64,000 nt of DNA from an uncultured Parolsenella sp. GTDB taxonomy: Bacteria; Actinomycetota; Coriobacteriia; Coriobacteriales; Atopobiaceae. Below, one piece after another: positions 1 to 8,415 of the stretch. The stretch is from the NCBI RefSeq assembly GCF_934660935.1, contig NZ_CAKUIH010000005.1, positions 109,237 to 173,236 of the forward strand, in the 5' to 3' direction. Under the pieces are notes generated by a model that made no database searches, was not told the origin of the DNA, and saw nothing but the letters and a program-made list of their open reading frames with translations. A program made the translations under genes and the position numbers. The stretch's first letter is position 1, and the number at the start of each line of letters is the position of its first letter.

Positions 1-538
1 CATCCGCCTCGTCCTCGTCGCCAATAGCCCCGAGGTCCGCCAGCTCGACCGGCTCCTCAAGCACGGTCCCCATGGGGAACGCGCGGCGGAACACAAAGCG
101 AGCGAAGGGCCCGGCAACGAGGAGGTTCCACGGCAGGGCCATCACGAAGTTCCAGGGGATGTTCGAAAGCCAGGCCATGGGGACGATCGCGAGCGTACCG
201 GCATGGAAGGCTCCCTCAAAGGCGCCGTAGAGCGACATGATGATCACCATCGGCACTACCATGCAGCCAGAGACCACGAGCGTCATGGCGCGAGGAGAAC
301 TCTTGCCCGGGGTTACGAGGTACTTGAACGCGAAGCCTTTGGCGAGCGGTCCCGCGATTAACACGTCGCACAGCATTGCAAAGACATAGGCAGGCGGAAA
401 ACCAATCCAAGCATCCAAGATCACGTCCATCCCGACGTGGCCGTACATGCGCGCGACGTTGTAGATGGACATCCAAAGCACCATGCAGAAGCACATGATG
501 ACGGTGAAGATCAGGCTCTCTCGCTTGTTGGTAGGCAT
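1..538 (-). CDS. DUF2798 family membrane protein (partial, runs off the window)
   Basis: The minus-strand frame opens at ATG 538 after a GAAGGG-type ribosome binding site and stays open to the window edge, about 179 codons, so the C-terminus is missing. It begins MPTNKRESLIFTVIMCFCMV, which resembles the start of DUF2798 proteins. Hydrophobic stretches alternate with short charged loops and suggest four membrane segments arranged as a duplicated two-helix unit. The visible C-terminal end is acidic (GDEDEAD). DUF2798 proteins have no established biochemical role. A hairpin at 609-642 separates it from the next minus-strand gene, so it is probably its own transcription unit. Family assignment is from recognition; function unknown. 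Confidence 0.8.
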   Translation of the reverse strand, partial: MPTNKRESLIFTVIMCFCMVLWMSIYNVARMYGHVGMDVILDAWIGFPPAYVFAMLCDVLIAGPLAKGFAFKYLVTPGKSSPRAMTLVVSGCMVVPMVIIMSLYGAFEGAFHAGTLAIVPMAWLSNIPWNFVMALPWNLLVAGPFARFVFRRAFPMGTVLEEPVELADLGAIGDEDEAD

Positions 539-599
539 ATGTGGGCAATTCCCTTCTCTTTGTCTCCGCGGGACATCGCGCGCGGCCATGTGTCGAGCC

Positions 600-642
600 A
601 AAATAAAACGGGCGAGACGAAGTCTGAACTTCATCTCGCCCG
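600..642 (-). terminator. Intrinsic terminator-like hairpin
   Basis: A 15-bp stem with one mismatch (arms 609-623 and 628-642, 4-nt loop) is followed on the minus strand by GTTTTATTTT. It ends transcription from the DUF1893-like gene before the DUF2798 gene. Confidence 0.7.
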
Positions 643-763
643 TATGCGTATGCATGGCTGCGACTACATCCTATGTTGCATGGGCAACCCTACCACGAAA
701 CGCCATCCCTTCGTAAGCGTTTAGTTTGTGGAGACTAACCCATGGAAAGGAAGTGCCCTTCTC

Positions 764-1216
764 CTACTTAGCCCAGGGCACGCTGCAGCTGGGGTTCTCC
801 TCGGAGGAGAACTTCTTCTCGAGGAAGGCCCACATCTCCTCTGCGGTCTCCATCTCGGAGAGGGCAGCCTCAACAGGGCAGACCTTCGAGGGGTCCTTCG
901 AGGACTTCACGAGCTCAATGTCCTCCTCGGCATAGAACTCGACGCCGGCAGCCTCGAGGAAACGACGGCCCGGCTGAGAGAGCTGACGGCACGCAAACCT
1001 CTTGACGCCAAGCCTCTTTCCCACGGTCGAAAGCGCGGCGCCAAGCTGAGTGGCCACGAGGGCGTACGCGCCGGGAACCTCATTGGCGAGCATCGCCTTG
1101 ACGATGGTGCCAGCCGGGCTCTTCTGAGCGCTCCAAACGACCTCGCCAGTCTCGGAGACAAGCGCAACAAGCGCGCCATCGGCGGTGCCGATCTCAAGCA
1201 GTTCTTCGTTGGTCAT
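764..1216 (-). CDS. DUF1893-like protein
   Basis: A 150-residue protein starting MTNEELLEIG, with AGGAGGGTC-type purines just before the ATG. Features shared with DUF1893 proteins are an N-terminal strand carrying a GEVVWSAQKS segment, a central helical stretch with KRLGVKRFACRQLSQPGRRF, and a Cys-Pro near the end (SKVCPVEAALSEM). DUF1893 has a deaminase-like fold and no agreed function. The opposite strand is also open here, but its product is Arg/Gly-rich low-complexity sequence, so the minus frame is preferred. It stands alone between two terminator-like hairpins. Confidence 0.65.
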   Translation of the reverse strand: MTNEELLEIGTADGALVALVSETGEVVWSAQKSPAGTIVKAMLANEVPGAYALVATQLGAALSTVGKRLGVKRFACRQLSQPGRRFLEAAGVEFYAEEDIELVKSSKDPSKVCPVEAALSEMETAEEMWAFLEKKFSSEENPSCSVPWAK

Positions 1217-1319
1217 CGTATGACCCTCCTATCGCACTGACATACGAGGCGCAAACCCCGCTCTTCTCTGCCGCACTTCTACCCGCATAGTTACGTTACT
1301 AAACAGATGAGACCAAGCA

Positions 1320-1357
1320 GAAACGGGGTGGAACGGATTTCTCCGCCCCACCCCGCT
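1320..1357 (-). terminator. Intrinsic terminator-like hairpin after malY
   Basis: Arms around 1323-1337 (ACGGGGTGGAACGGA) and 1342-1355 form a GC-rich stem with a short TTTC loop. Read on the minus strand the stem is followed by TTTC. It lies 50 bases past the aminotransferase stop. Confidence 0.6.
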
Positions 1358-1403
1358 GTCAGCTACTTAGTGCAGCTTGGCTTTAGTCGCTTGCACGTAA
1401 GAA

Positions 1404-2585
1404 CTAGGCGCGAGCCTTGACGGCAGCCTCGATGCGCTTAGCGCCCTCCATGACCATGGAGCGCGGAGCGGCGAAGTTGAAGCGCATGAAGCCGAAGCCC
1501 TCCTTGGCGCCGAAGGTGGTGCCGTCGTTCAGCAGGACCTTAGCGTCGTTGAACATGAAGTCCTTGAGCTCCTGCTGGGTCTCGAAGCCGAGGCCGCGGC
1601 AGTCGAGCCAGCTCATGAAGGTGGCCTCGGGCTTGATGGCGGTGATGCCCGGGACGTTCTCGTTGATGTAGTCAACGAACATGTCGCGGGTGCCGTTGAG
1701 GTAAGCGAGGCACTGGTCAGCATAGTCGTCGCACTGGCCGAAGCAGACCTCGAGGGCGATGTTGCCGAAGATGTTGCGACCCATGCCCTTGGCGTAAGCC
1801 TGCTGGTTCATCATGCGACGGTAGATCTTCTCGTTGTGCGTGAACCAAGCAGCGGTGCGGAAGGCAGCAATGTTGAAGGTCTTGGCCGGGTTGACGAAGG
1901 TGATGGAGTTGTTAGCGAACTCCTCGGAGATGGAGCAGAACGGGATGAACTCGCCGCCGTCGAAGACGATGTCAGCGTGGATCTCGTCGATGCCGACCAT
2001 AACGTCGTTGGCGATGCAGAGCTCGCCCATGCGAGTGAGCTCCTCGCGGGTGAAGTTGCGGCCGGTCGGGTTCTGCGGGTTGCAGATGAACATGACCTTG
2101 AGGGCGGGATCCTTGAGCTTCTTCTCGAGGTCCTCCCAGTCGATCTCGTAGCGACCGTCGACGAGCTTCATCTCGTTGTAGACGAGCTGACGGCCGTTGT
2201 TCTTGATGAGGCCGTGGAACGGCGGGTAAACCGGGGTCTGGAGGAGGACCTTATCGCCGACGGCGGAGAACTCCTTGACGACCCAGATCATGGCCATGAT
2301 GACGTTCGGCGAGAAGTCGATGTAGTCGGGGTTCAGCACGGTGTTGTGACGAACCTTGTACCAACGAGCGACGGCGTTCTCGAAAGCGGAGTCGATGTAG
2401 GGGTAGCCGTAGTGGGGCATGTCGACGCGCTTGTGGAGGGCCTCGGTGAGCTCAACCGGGCTCTGGAACTCGGAGTCAGCAATCCAGAAGGGGAGGACGT
2501 CGTCCGGGCAGAGGGACGGGTCAAACTTCTTGGCGTCGGTGCCGCGGCGATCAACGCCCTTATCGAAATCGTAAACGTGGCTCAT
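1404..2585 (-). CDS. malY: MalY/PatB-type PLP enzyme (cystathionine beta-lyase / aminotransferase)
   Basis: A fold-type I PLP enzyme of 393 residues. The start at MSHVYDFDKG is chosen because GGAG lies 6-7 bases upstream; an in-frame TTG further up has no such site. Typical MalY/PatB features are the early DVLPFWIADSEF segment, GYPYIDSAF, NPQNPTGRNF in the large domain, DEIHADIVFDGG before the cofactor lysine, and the PLP lysine in NPAKTFNIAAF. Members cleave C-S bonds of cystathionine or cysteine, releasing pyruvate, ammonia and a thiol; some act as aminotransferases, so the substrate is not certain. It follows dcuC by 94 bases and is probably co-transcribed with it, opposite the MarR gene. 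Confidence 0.88.
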   Translation of the reverse strand: MSHVYDFDKGVDRRGTDAKKFDPSLCPDDVLPFWIADSEFQSPVELTEALHKRVDMPHYGYPYIDSAFENAVARWYKVRHNTVLNPDYIDFSPNVIMAMIWVVKEFSAVGDKVLLQTPVYPPFHGLIKNNGRQLVYNEMKLVDGRYEIDWEDLEKKLKDPALKVMFICNPQNPTGRNFTREELTRMGELCIANDVMVGIDEIHADIVFDGGEFIPFCSISEEFANNSITFVNPAKTFNIAAFRTAAWFTHNEKIYRRMMNQQAYAKGMGRNIFGNIALEVCFGQCDDYADQCLAYLNGTRDMFVDYINENVPGITAIKPEATFMSWLDCRGLGFETQQELKDFMFNDAKVLLNDGTTFGAKEGFGFMRFNFAAPRSMVMEGAKRIEAAVKARA

Positions 2586-2679
2586 GATTTGCTCCATTTC
2601 TTTCTGAGTTAGAACGGACTGCAAAACAACGCACTACTTGGATGGTAGCAGCGGTACGTCCAGTAAAACAAGGGAGGGC

Positions 2680-4047
2680 TTAGAAGAACAGGGTCCAGCC
2701 GTAGCCGATGATGACGTTCAGCAGGAACATGGTGATGCAGGGGATCATGCAGCTCTTGGAGAGATCCTGCAGGTCGATGCCGCCCATACCAGCGGTAGCG
2801 ATGATGACGCCGGCGACGGGGGACATGGAGCGGCCCATAGCGGTGGCGAGCTGCATCGGGACGGCGATGCTCTGGGTGGCCATGCCCATGGTGGTGGCCA
2901 TATCCGGGACGAGCGGGCCGAAGGCGTACCAAGAGGCGTTGCCAGAGCCGAGGATGAAGGCACCGAAGAACGTGATGAAGGACATGCAGAGGACGACGAT
3001 GATCGGGGCACCGTTGGCCTCGGCGAGGAGGCCGGAGACGACCGTCAGGCCACCGAGGAGCTTGATGCCCTCAGCGAAGATGGCGGCGGCAGAGAGGATG
3101 GAGACGACGCGAGCGAAGGCGCCACCCATCTCCTTCATGACGAAGCCCATGTCGTCGGTGACGGCCTTGTCGCGCTTACGAACAAGCTCGATGAGGAAGA
3201 CGATGAGCAGGCAGAGCAGGTTCGCGACAGCGACGTCCATCTTAATGGGGCTGAAGGCGAAGGCAATGATGATGACGAGCGGGGCAACCGGGAAGATGGA
3301 GTACCAAACCGGGCAGTCAGAATCCTTGACGGCCTCGTGCTGGAGACCCTCGACGCCCTCAGAAGCGGCGGCCTTCTTGTCGCAGCGGTTGAGCCACATG
3401 GGAAGAAGGATGGCGGCGATGACGGACAGGATGACACCGACGGGGAGCTGCCACTGCATGAAGTAGTCAATCATCGGGATGCCGACGACCTTCTCAGCGG
3501 CGAAGATGGCGGAGGAGTCGTTGGGGCCCCAGTCAAGGAAGCTGCCCATGACGACGGCGGTGCACGCGGAGAGCGGGCTGATGCCGAGGGAGATCATGAT
3601 CGGGAAGGCGATGGACATAAGGAGCATCGCGTGGCCGGAAGCGCTGGGGATAACGAGCTTAAGAGCGCAGCCGATGAGGAACAGGAAGCTCAGAACGATG
3701 TAGGGGTTCTTGATGCCACCGAGGGGCTTGGTGGCGAGGAAGGCCAGCTTGGTGGAGGCACCGATGTGCGTCATGTACATCGCGTAGCCGGTGACCATCA
3801 TAAGCGTGAGGCCGACGCCGCTCATGTTCTTGGAGAAGCAGTTCTTCGCGAACACGACGCAGTCGAGAATGATGTTACCGGTGGTGTCCTCACCGAGGAC
3901 GGAGGTGCCGGTGAAGGCGGAATAGGCCATCAGAACGGCGATGCCGGACATCATGAAGATGAAGACGGAGTTGACCTTCTTCAGGACGCAGCGCACGACG
4001 AATGCGATGTAAATCAGCGTCAGAAGAACAGAGATTGCAGGACTCAT
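2680..4047 (-). CDS. dcuC: DcuC-type anaerobic C4-dicarboxylate transporter
   Basis: An integral membrane protein of 455 residues with about 12 hydrophobic segments. It belongs to the DcuC family, which exchanges or exports succinate, fumarate and malate during anaerobic growth. The start MSPAISVLLTLIYIAFV is chosen because GAGGAAG lies just upstream; the earlier in-frame ATG at 4122 would add a hydrophilic 25-residue tail and lies in the divergent control region. Conserved-looking segments include LVIPSASGHAMLL, DWGPNDSSAIFAA and the C-terminal SMSPVAGVIIATAGM. With malY downstream and a MarR gene divergent upstream it forms a likely regulated transport and catabolism unit. Confidence 0.87.
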   Translation of the reverse strand: MSPAISVLLTLIYIAFVVRCVLKKVNSVFIFMMSGIAVLMAYSAFTGTSVLGEDTTGNIILDCVVFAKNCFSKNMSGVGLTLMMVTGYAMYMTHIGASTKLAFLATKPLGGIKNPYIVLSFLFLIGCALKLVIPSASGHAMLLMSIAFPIMISLGISPLSACTAVVMGSFLDWGPNDSSAIFAAEKVVGIPMIDYFMQWQLPVGVILSVIAAILLPMWLNRCDKKAAASEGVEGLQHEAVKDSDCPVWYSIFPVAPLVIIIAFAFSPIKMDVAVANLLCLLIVFLIELVRKRDKAVTDDMGFVMKEMGGAFARVVSILSAAAIFAEGIKLLGGLTVVSGLLAEANGAPIIVVLCMSFITFFGAFILGSGNASWYAFGPLVPDMATTMGMATQSIAVPMQLATAMGRSMSPVAGVIIATAGMGGIDLQDLSKSCMIPCITMFLLNVIIGYGWTLFF

Positions 4048-4133
4048 CGACTCACTTCCTCTTTTCTTTGAGGTTATAAAACGACCAGATGCGAACTGGC
4101 TTGCCATGGCGTTGTTTAGCATCTACATCGCCG

Positions 4134-4187
4134 TAGTTTAGACGCTAACTTGCGTTGTTTTACGCTTAAACTATGAACGGTAGTTTA
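4134..4187. promoter_or_regulatory. TAGTTTA inverted repeats in the dcuC/marR divergent region
   Basis: TAGTTTA at 4134-4140, TAAACTA at 4167-4173 and TAGTTTA at 4181-4187. The last two form a perfect 7-7-7 inverted repeat. MarR proteins usually bind such palindromes in the promoter region they share with a divergent target, so these are candidate operators. No binding data. Confidence 0.5.
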
Positions 4188-4225
4188 TCGACCGCGAACG
4201 GTATCGCCATTCCCCTATTAATACT

Positions 4226-4250
4226 GTATGTTTTAGTAGTAAACTCATAC
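4226..4250. promoter_or_regulatory. 25-bp imperfect palindrome before marR
   Basis: GTATG at 4226-4230 and CATAC at 4246-4250 flank a TTTTAGTAGTAAACT core. It sits about 30 bases before the MarR start, where an autoregulatory operator would overlap the promoter. Confidence 0.45.
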
Positions 4251-4278
4251 GGTTACCTCGAATGAAGGGAGGTTGTAT

Positions 4279-4806
4279 ATGACGCAGCCAGTACCCAATG
4301 ACGGCATTCGTCACCCCATTGACGACGTCACGGCATGTGACATCCTCCATCAGATGTCTTCTTTCTATTCCGGAACGAAGAAGCCCCATGACTACGGCAC
4401 CGGCGAGGCATACACCGCCTGGGAGACCCACGTCATCAAGTACATCGCCGATCACCCCGGTGTCACGCTCACCGACATGGCACTCGCGTTTGGCAAGACC
4501 AAGGGCGCGTTCTCCCAGATCGTGAATAGGCTCGTCGCGCGCGGCCTTATCGTCAAGAACAAAGCGGAGGGTATGGACAACCGCCAGTTCCTCGAGCTGA
4601 GCGAGAAGGGCCTCGAGCTCAACGCTGCGCATGAGCACTATGATGCGGTTCACTTTGGCGAGTCGATGTCCATCGTGAGGTCTCAGTACACGGACGAGGA
4701 GGTTGACCAGGCCTTTACGGTTCTGCTGTGCTGGCTCAACGCGCGTCGCGCTATCCACAAGAAGCGCATCGAGCAGCAGAAGACTTCTGGCAACGACTCC
4801 TTCTAG
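4279..4806 (+). CDS. MarR family transcriptional regulator
   Basis: A 175-residue winged-helix regulator. ATG 4279 is preferred over TTG 4273 because GGGAGG ends six bases before it. The winged helix covers roughly residues 50-125, with HPGVTLTDMALAFGKTKGAFSQIVNRLVARG as helix-turn-helix and KAEGMDNRQFLELSEKG as the wing. Flanking helices would form the dimer interface. MarR proteins bind small ligands or sense oxidants and repress adjacent genes. Divergence from dcuC-malY and the palindromes between them suggest it controls that pair; the ligand is unknown. Confidence 0.85.
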   Translation: MTQPVPNDGIRHPIDDVTACDILHQMSSFYSGTKKPHDYGTGEAYTAWETHVIKYIADHPGVTLTDMALAFGKTKGAFSQIVNRLVARGLIVKNKAEGMDNRQFLELSEKGLELNAAHEHYDAVHFGESMSIVRSQYTDEEVDQAFTVLLCWLNARRAIHKKRIEQQKTSGNDSF

Positions 4807-4987
4807 CGATTGCGGAGCGGCAGGCCGCGCAAGATGCGCGAATCTTGTTGGCGCGGGGTGTGCGGCCGACACTAGGTGCATACCAGCCGACGCAAAGCGA
4901 AGGCGGCTGGTGCCAAGCGCAAGATGTACGCCGATTCCAACGCCAGCCTCTTCGCGCACATATATTGTTTTGCGCGCACTAATATGT

Positions 4988-5021
4988 GGCCGGCAGGGGA
5001 CGCTCCCCTGCCGGCCCTTTT
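4988..5021 (+). terminator. Intrinsic terminator after marR
   Basis: A perfect 13-bp stem (4988-5000 and 5004-5016, loop CGC) followed by CTTTTC. It lies between the convergent marR and FtsX-type genes. The 180 bases between the marR stop and this hairpin show no gene. Confidence 0.8.
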
Positions 5022-5060
5022 CATCCTGGATCCGTAACCGACCACGATTCTCGTTTCCGC

Positions 5061-8000
5061 CTAGTCCACGCTCTTGAGTGCTTCGAGCATGTCGACGCGG
5101 CGCAAATACTGGTTGACGACCGCATACATCGCCGCAACCACGAGCACGATGACGACCGTCGACACCACGAAGGGGAGCCATCCGCAAGCAGGATCGAACA
5201 TCACGTTCTCCGGCGGCACGGCGGCGATGATGTACTGCTGCAGCATCCAACCGAGCAGCCAGCCAACCGGCAGCGCGAGACACGAGTTGATGATCGTCTC
5301 GCGATAGATGTACATCGAGACTTCGCGTGGATAGAACCCGAGAACCTTGATCGTGGACAGCTCGCGGATGCGCTCGGCCACGTTGATGGTCACGAGGTTG
5401 TAGACGATCACCACCGCCAGCAGCACCGCCACCACGATAAGCACGCCCATGATCATGTTGAGGGACTTCACCACGACGTTGATCTGGTCGATAAGCGCCG
5501 CACTCTGCACACACCCCATCACGCCCGAAAGGCTCATGAAGCGCGCCGCCTCGGAGCGAATCGCCGTCGTGCCGTTATCCGTCAGGTTCACGACAAAGGC
5601 ATTCGTCTCCAGGGGCTTGCCGAAGCAGTTCTGGTAGGCCTCCGCACTCATGAACATGAAGTGTTCCATGTACATCTCGCAGATGCCAGCCACACGCACG
5701 CCGCACTCGCGACCGTCCGCGTCCTTGAACGTGAGAGTATCCCCTACGCGCAGGCCGATGAGGCTCGCGAGGCGCTCGGAAATCACAGCGCCGTCCGGAG
5801 ACAGCTCGAGCGCCCTGCCGGTCGAGCGCTCGCGAATGCGCAGGTAACTAGCAAAAGCGCTCGCGTCCTCAGGGACAAGGAGATTGATCTTCTGGTCATC
5901 GCCCTTGGCGCCGCCCCGCTTGGTCACGCTTTCGTAGCGCACAGGCAGGTGGCTGGCGACGGCACCGGAGGCAAGCTCGGCATCTATCCCCACGCGCTCT
6001 TCCTCGCTCACGTGGCTATTCTCGGCAACGATCAAGTCATAGCCGATGATGTCGCCAAACTGGGCGTCGGCAAGGCCGTTGATGGAGTTGCGAACGGCAA
6101 AGCCGCAGAACATGAGACATACGGCGCCCGCCACGCCAACGACGGTCATGAGCATGCGCTTCTTGTAGCGAAGGAGGTTTCTGCAGGTGACCTTCTGCGT
6201 AAAGTTAAGGCGATTCCACACCGGCGAAATGTGCTCGAGGATGATCTTCGAGCCGGCGGCCGGAGCCTTGGGGAGGAGGAGCTGGGCGGGTTTCTCCGCC
6301 AGGCTTCGCTTGGCCACCGCTGCCGCCGGGCCAACCGAGACGGCCAGGGCCAGCGCAAAGGCAGCCGCGCTCACCAGCGGGCGGAAGTGCATCTCGATGG
6401 GTGGTAGCACGAATTTCGAACCATAGGCGCTATAGACGATGAATGGCATCAGCGTATGACCGAGCGCGATGCCGACAAACGCGCCAATGCCTCCCGCCGT
6501 AGCCCCATAGACCACAAACTTAAGCATGACGTCGCGGTCGCGATATCCCAAGGCCTTGAGGGTGCCGGAGTTCACGCGTTCCTCATCCACCATGCGAGTC
6601 ATCGTGGTCGATGCCACGAGTGCCGCCACCAGGTAGAGAAAGTAGGGAAAGACGTCCGCGAGAGAATCGACGATCTCGCTCACGCTGCTGTAGGTCTTAT
6701 AGCCTTCTGAGCCCGGGGTTTCTCGACGCGAGTCGACAGCGTAAGCCGGTTGGTCGATGGAATCTCGCTGCTCGCGCGCATCGGCGAGGGAGGCCTCGCC
6801 ATCGGCGATCTCCCGCTCGGCATCGGGCAAGGCGTCGTTGTACTCCGCGAGAGCAGACTCGTACTCGGAACGCTTTTGGGCAAGCGCGCCCGCCGCCTCG
6901 TCATACGCGGCGCGGCCCTGCTGATAGGCAGCAAACCCCTCGTTGTACTCGGCCATGCCGGCGTCATAGGTGGCCTTACCGGCGGCGTACTCAGCCTGGC
7001 TTGCGGATAGCCTCTCGGCACTTGCGCCAATCTGCGCGGAGACGGCATCGAGCTCCTGCTGCTTGGCGGCAAACTCCGCCTGACCGTTCGCGACTTGCTG
7101 GTCAAGAGCCACCTGAGCCGCGGAAATCTGCTGCTCAGCGGCATCGAGCTGCGCTGATTGCTGGGCGTAGCTCGCATCATCGATGAGGCCAGCGGCGTGT
7201 GCCTGCTCGAGTTGGTCCCTCTTTTGCGCAACGTCCGCACGTTGGGCGTCAATCTGCGCTTGCGCCTGAGCCGTTTGCTGCTCCGCTGCCGTTTTGGCGT
7301 CATCGAGGGCTTGGACGGACGCCGCGTATTGGGAGCGCGCCTCGGCAAGCTGCCGCTCTCCTTCGTCTAGCTGGGCGCGGGCGTCTGCAAGGCGATCGCG
7401 GGAAGCGAAAAGCGTTTCGCGCGCACCCGCCAGCCGCGCGGCAGCCACCTCAAGCTGTGACCAAGTGTCATCGAGAGTCAGCTGTCCATCTGCGAGTCTC
7501 GCGGCAGCATCATCTAGCGCTGCCTTGGCATCGGAGAGCTGCTGGCGAGCGTTGTCGAGAGTCGCCTGACCGTCAGCGATCTTGTCGTCGAACTCCGCGC
7601 GTACCGCAGCGAGACGGCGCGGCGGCGCACATGCGAGCACGGTGGCAAGTTCCTCCTTATGAGCCGCGACGCGCGCGAGGTACTCCGCGCTATACGGGTC
7701 GAGACCCTCGGTGTCATCAAACGTAAGGCGCGCAACCATGCGATAGTCCGCATTGAAGACGTCGGGCGTTACCACGGCATATCCCGTAAGGTCGCCCGTT
7801 CCCACCGTTGTCTTGCCCTTGTTCACGCTCGCGATGATCTCCGTCGAGCTCACGTGTCCCACAACGCGAAAATGCGTCTGCGTCAGCACCGCGCTGCCAC
7901 CCATGCCGTCCTTTTCGACCAGGTCGACCATCGAACCGAGCGGAAAACGATCCACGAGGAAGGAGTCGACGGCTATTTCGTCAGGAGCCGAAGGCATGCG

Positions 8001-8369
8001 ACCGCCAACAATCTCAAACTGGCTTACGCGCTCAGGGACCGACTCGAGTCGAATGGAGTCATTGGTGTCCGCAATCGTAACGTCCTTGAGGTAGCCGAAC
8101 TCGACCTCGCGAACGCCGGGAGTCGCTTTGATATCCGCCTGGTCATCGGCATCAAGGCCAAGGTCGCCAATAACGGTAACGTCTGCCATGTCGTAGCGGT
8201 CGAAGAATCGGGCGGAAGTCGCGCGCATATCCGGGCCCGCGACCTTGAGGCCCACGAGAGCGAAGGAGCCCAGGGCGATAAGGCAGACGATGGAGCAGAA
8301 GCGCCCCTTTGACTTCTTGAACGTGGCGAGGACGTCACGCCAAAGCATGGTCTTCTTTACGCGTGCCAT
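5061..8369 (-). CDS. Large FtsX/MacB-type ABC permease with coiled-coil insert
   Basis: A 1102-residue protein starting MARVKKTMLWRDVLATFKKS after GGGAGAGGA. One N-terminal membrane segment (about residues 22-42) is followed by a MacB-like extracytoplasmic domain. An Ala/Gln/Asp-rich heptad region of about 300 residues (repeated LADAR, LDDA and YAAG units) follows, then an FtsX-like permease block (VFPYFLYLVAALVAS, MVDEERVNSGTLKALGYRDRDV), a second extracytoplasmic part, and a C-terminal FtsX block of three membrane segments. The coiled coil resembles the insert of Gram-positive predicted permeases that act at the cell envelope. FtsX-type permeases need an ATPase, but no LolD/MacB-type ATPase lies next to this gene; the only neighbour in the same direction is a DUF3825 gene 46 bases upstream. 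Confidence 0.85.
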   Translation of the reverse strand: MARVKKTMLWRDVLATFKKSKGRFCSIVCLIALGSFALVGLKVAGPDMRATSARFFDRYDMADVTVIGDLGLDADDQADIKATPGVREVEFGYLKDVTIADTNDSIRLESVPERVSQFEIVGGRMPSAPDEIAVDSFLVDRFPLGSMVDLVEKDGMGGSAVLTQTHFRVVGHVSSTEIIASVNKGKTTVGTGDLTGYAVVTPDVFNADYRMVARLTFDDTEGLDPYSAEYLARVAAHKEELATVLACAPPRRLAAVRAEFDDKIADGQATLDNARQQLSDAKAALDDAAARLADGQLTLDDTWSQLEVAAARLAGARETLFASRDRLADARAQLDEGERQLAEARSQYAASVQALDDAKTAAEQQTAQAQAQIDAQRADVAQKRDQLEQAHAAGLIDDASYAQQSAQLDAAEQQISAAQVALDQQVANGQAEFAAKQQELDAVSAQIGASAERLSASQAEYAAGKATYDAGMAEYNEGFAAYQQGRAAYDEAAGALAQKRSEYESALAEYNDALPDAEREIADGEASLADAREQRDSIDQPAYAVDSRRETPGSEGYKTYSSVSEIVDSLADVFPYFLYLVAALVASTTMTRMVDEERVNSGTLKALGYRDRDVMLKFVVYGATAGGIGAFVGIALGHTLMPFIVYSAYGSKFVLPPIEMHFRPLVSAAAFALALAVSVGPAAAVAKRSLAEKPAQLLLPKAPAAGSKIILEHISPVWNRLNFTQKVTCRNLLRYKKRMLMTVVGVAGAVCLMFCGFAVRNSINGLADAQFGDIIGYDLIVAENSHVSEEERVGIDAELASGAVASHLPVRYESVTKRGGAKGDDQKINLLVPEDASAFASYLRIRERSTGRALELSPDGAVISERLASLIGLRVGDTLTFKDADGRECGVRVAGICEMYMEHFMFMSAEAYQNCFGKPLETNAFVVNLTDNGTTAIRSEAARFMSLSGVMGCVQSAALIDQINVVVKSLNMIMGVLIVVAVLLAVVIVYNLVTINVAERIRELSTIKVLGFYPREVSMYIYRETIINSCLALPVGWLLGWMLQQYIIAAVPPENVMFDPACGWLPFVVSTVVIVLVVAAMYAVVNQYLRRVDMLEALKSVD

Positions 8370-8415
8370 GACGTCCTCTCCCGTACCAGGTCCAGTCAAG
8401 CTCAGTTTCCTGGCC

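Noticed and set aside
2638..4071. Long plus-strand open frame opposite dcuC
   Set aside because: Its product is Asp/Gly/Glu/His-rich sequence typical of the reverse frame of a GC-rich membrane protein; dcuC on the minus strand has clear homology features.
4171..5514. Long minus-strand open frame (447 codons) across marR and the FtsX gene
   Set aside because: It overlaps the marR gene on the other strand and the permease in another frame; the product is low-complexity without family features and has no ribosome site.
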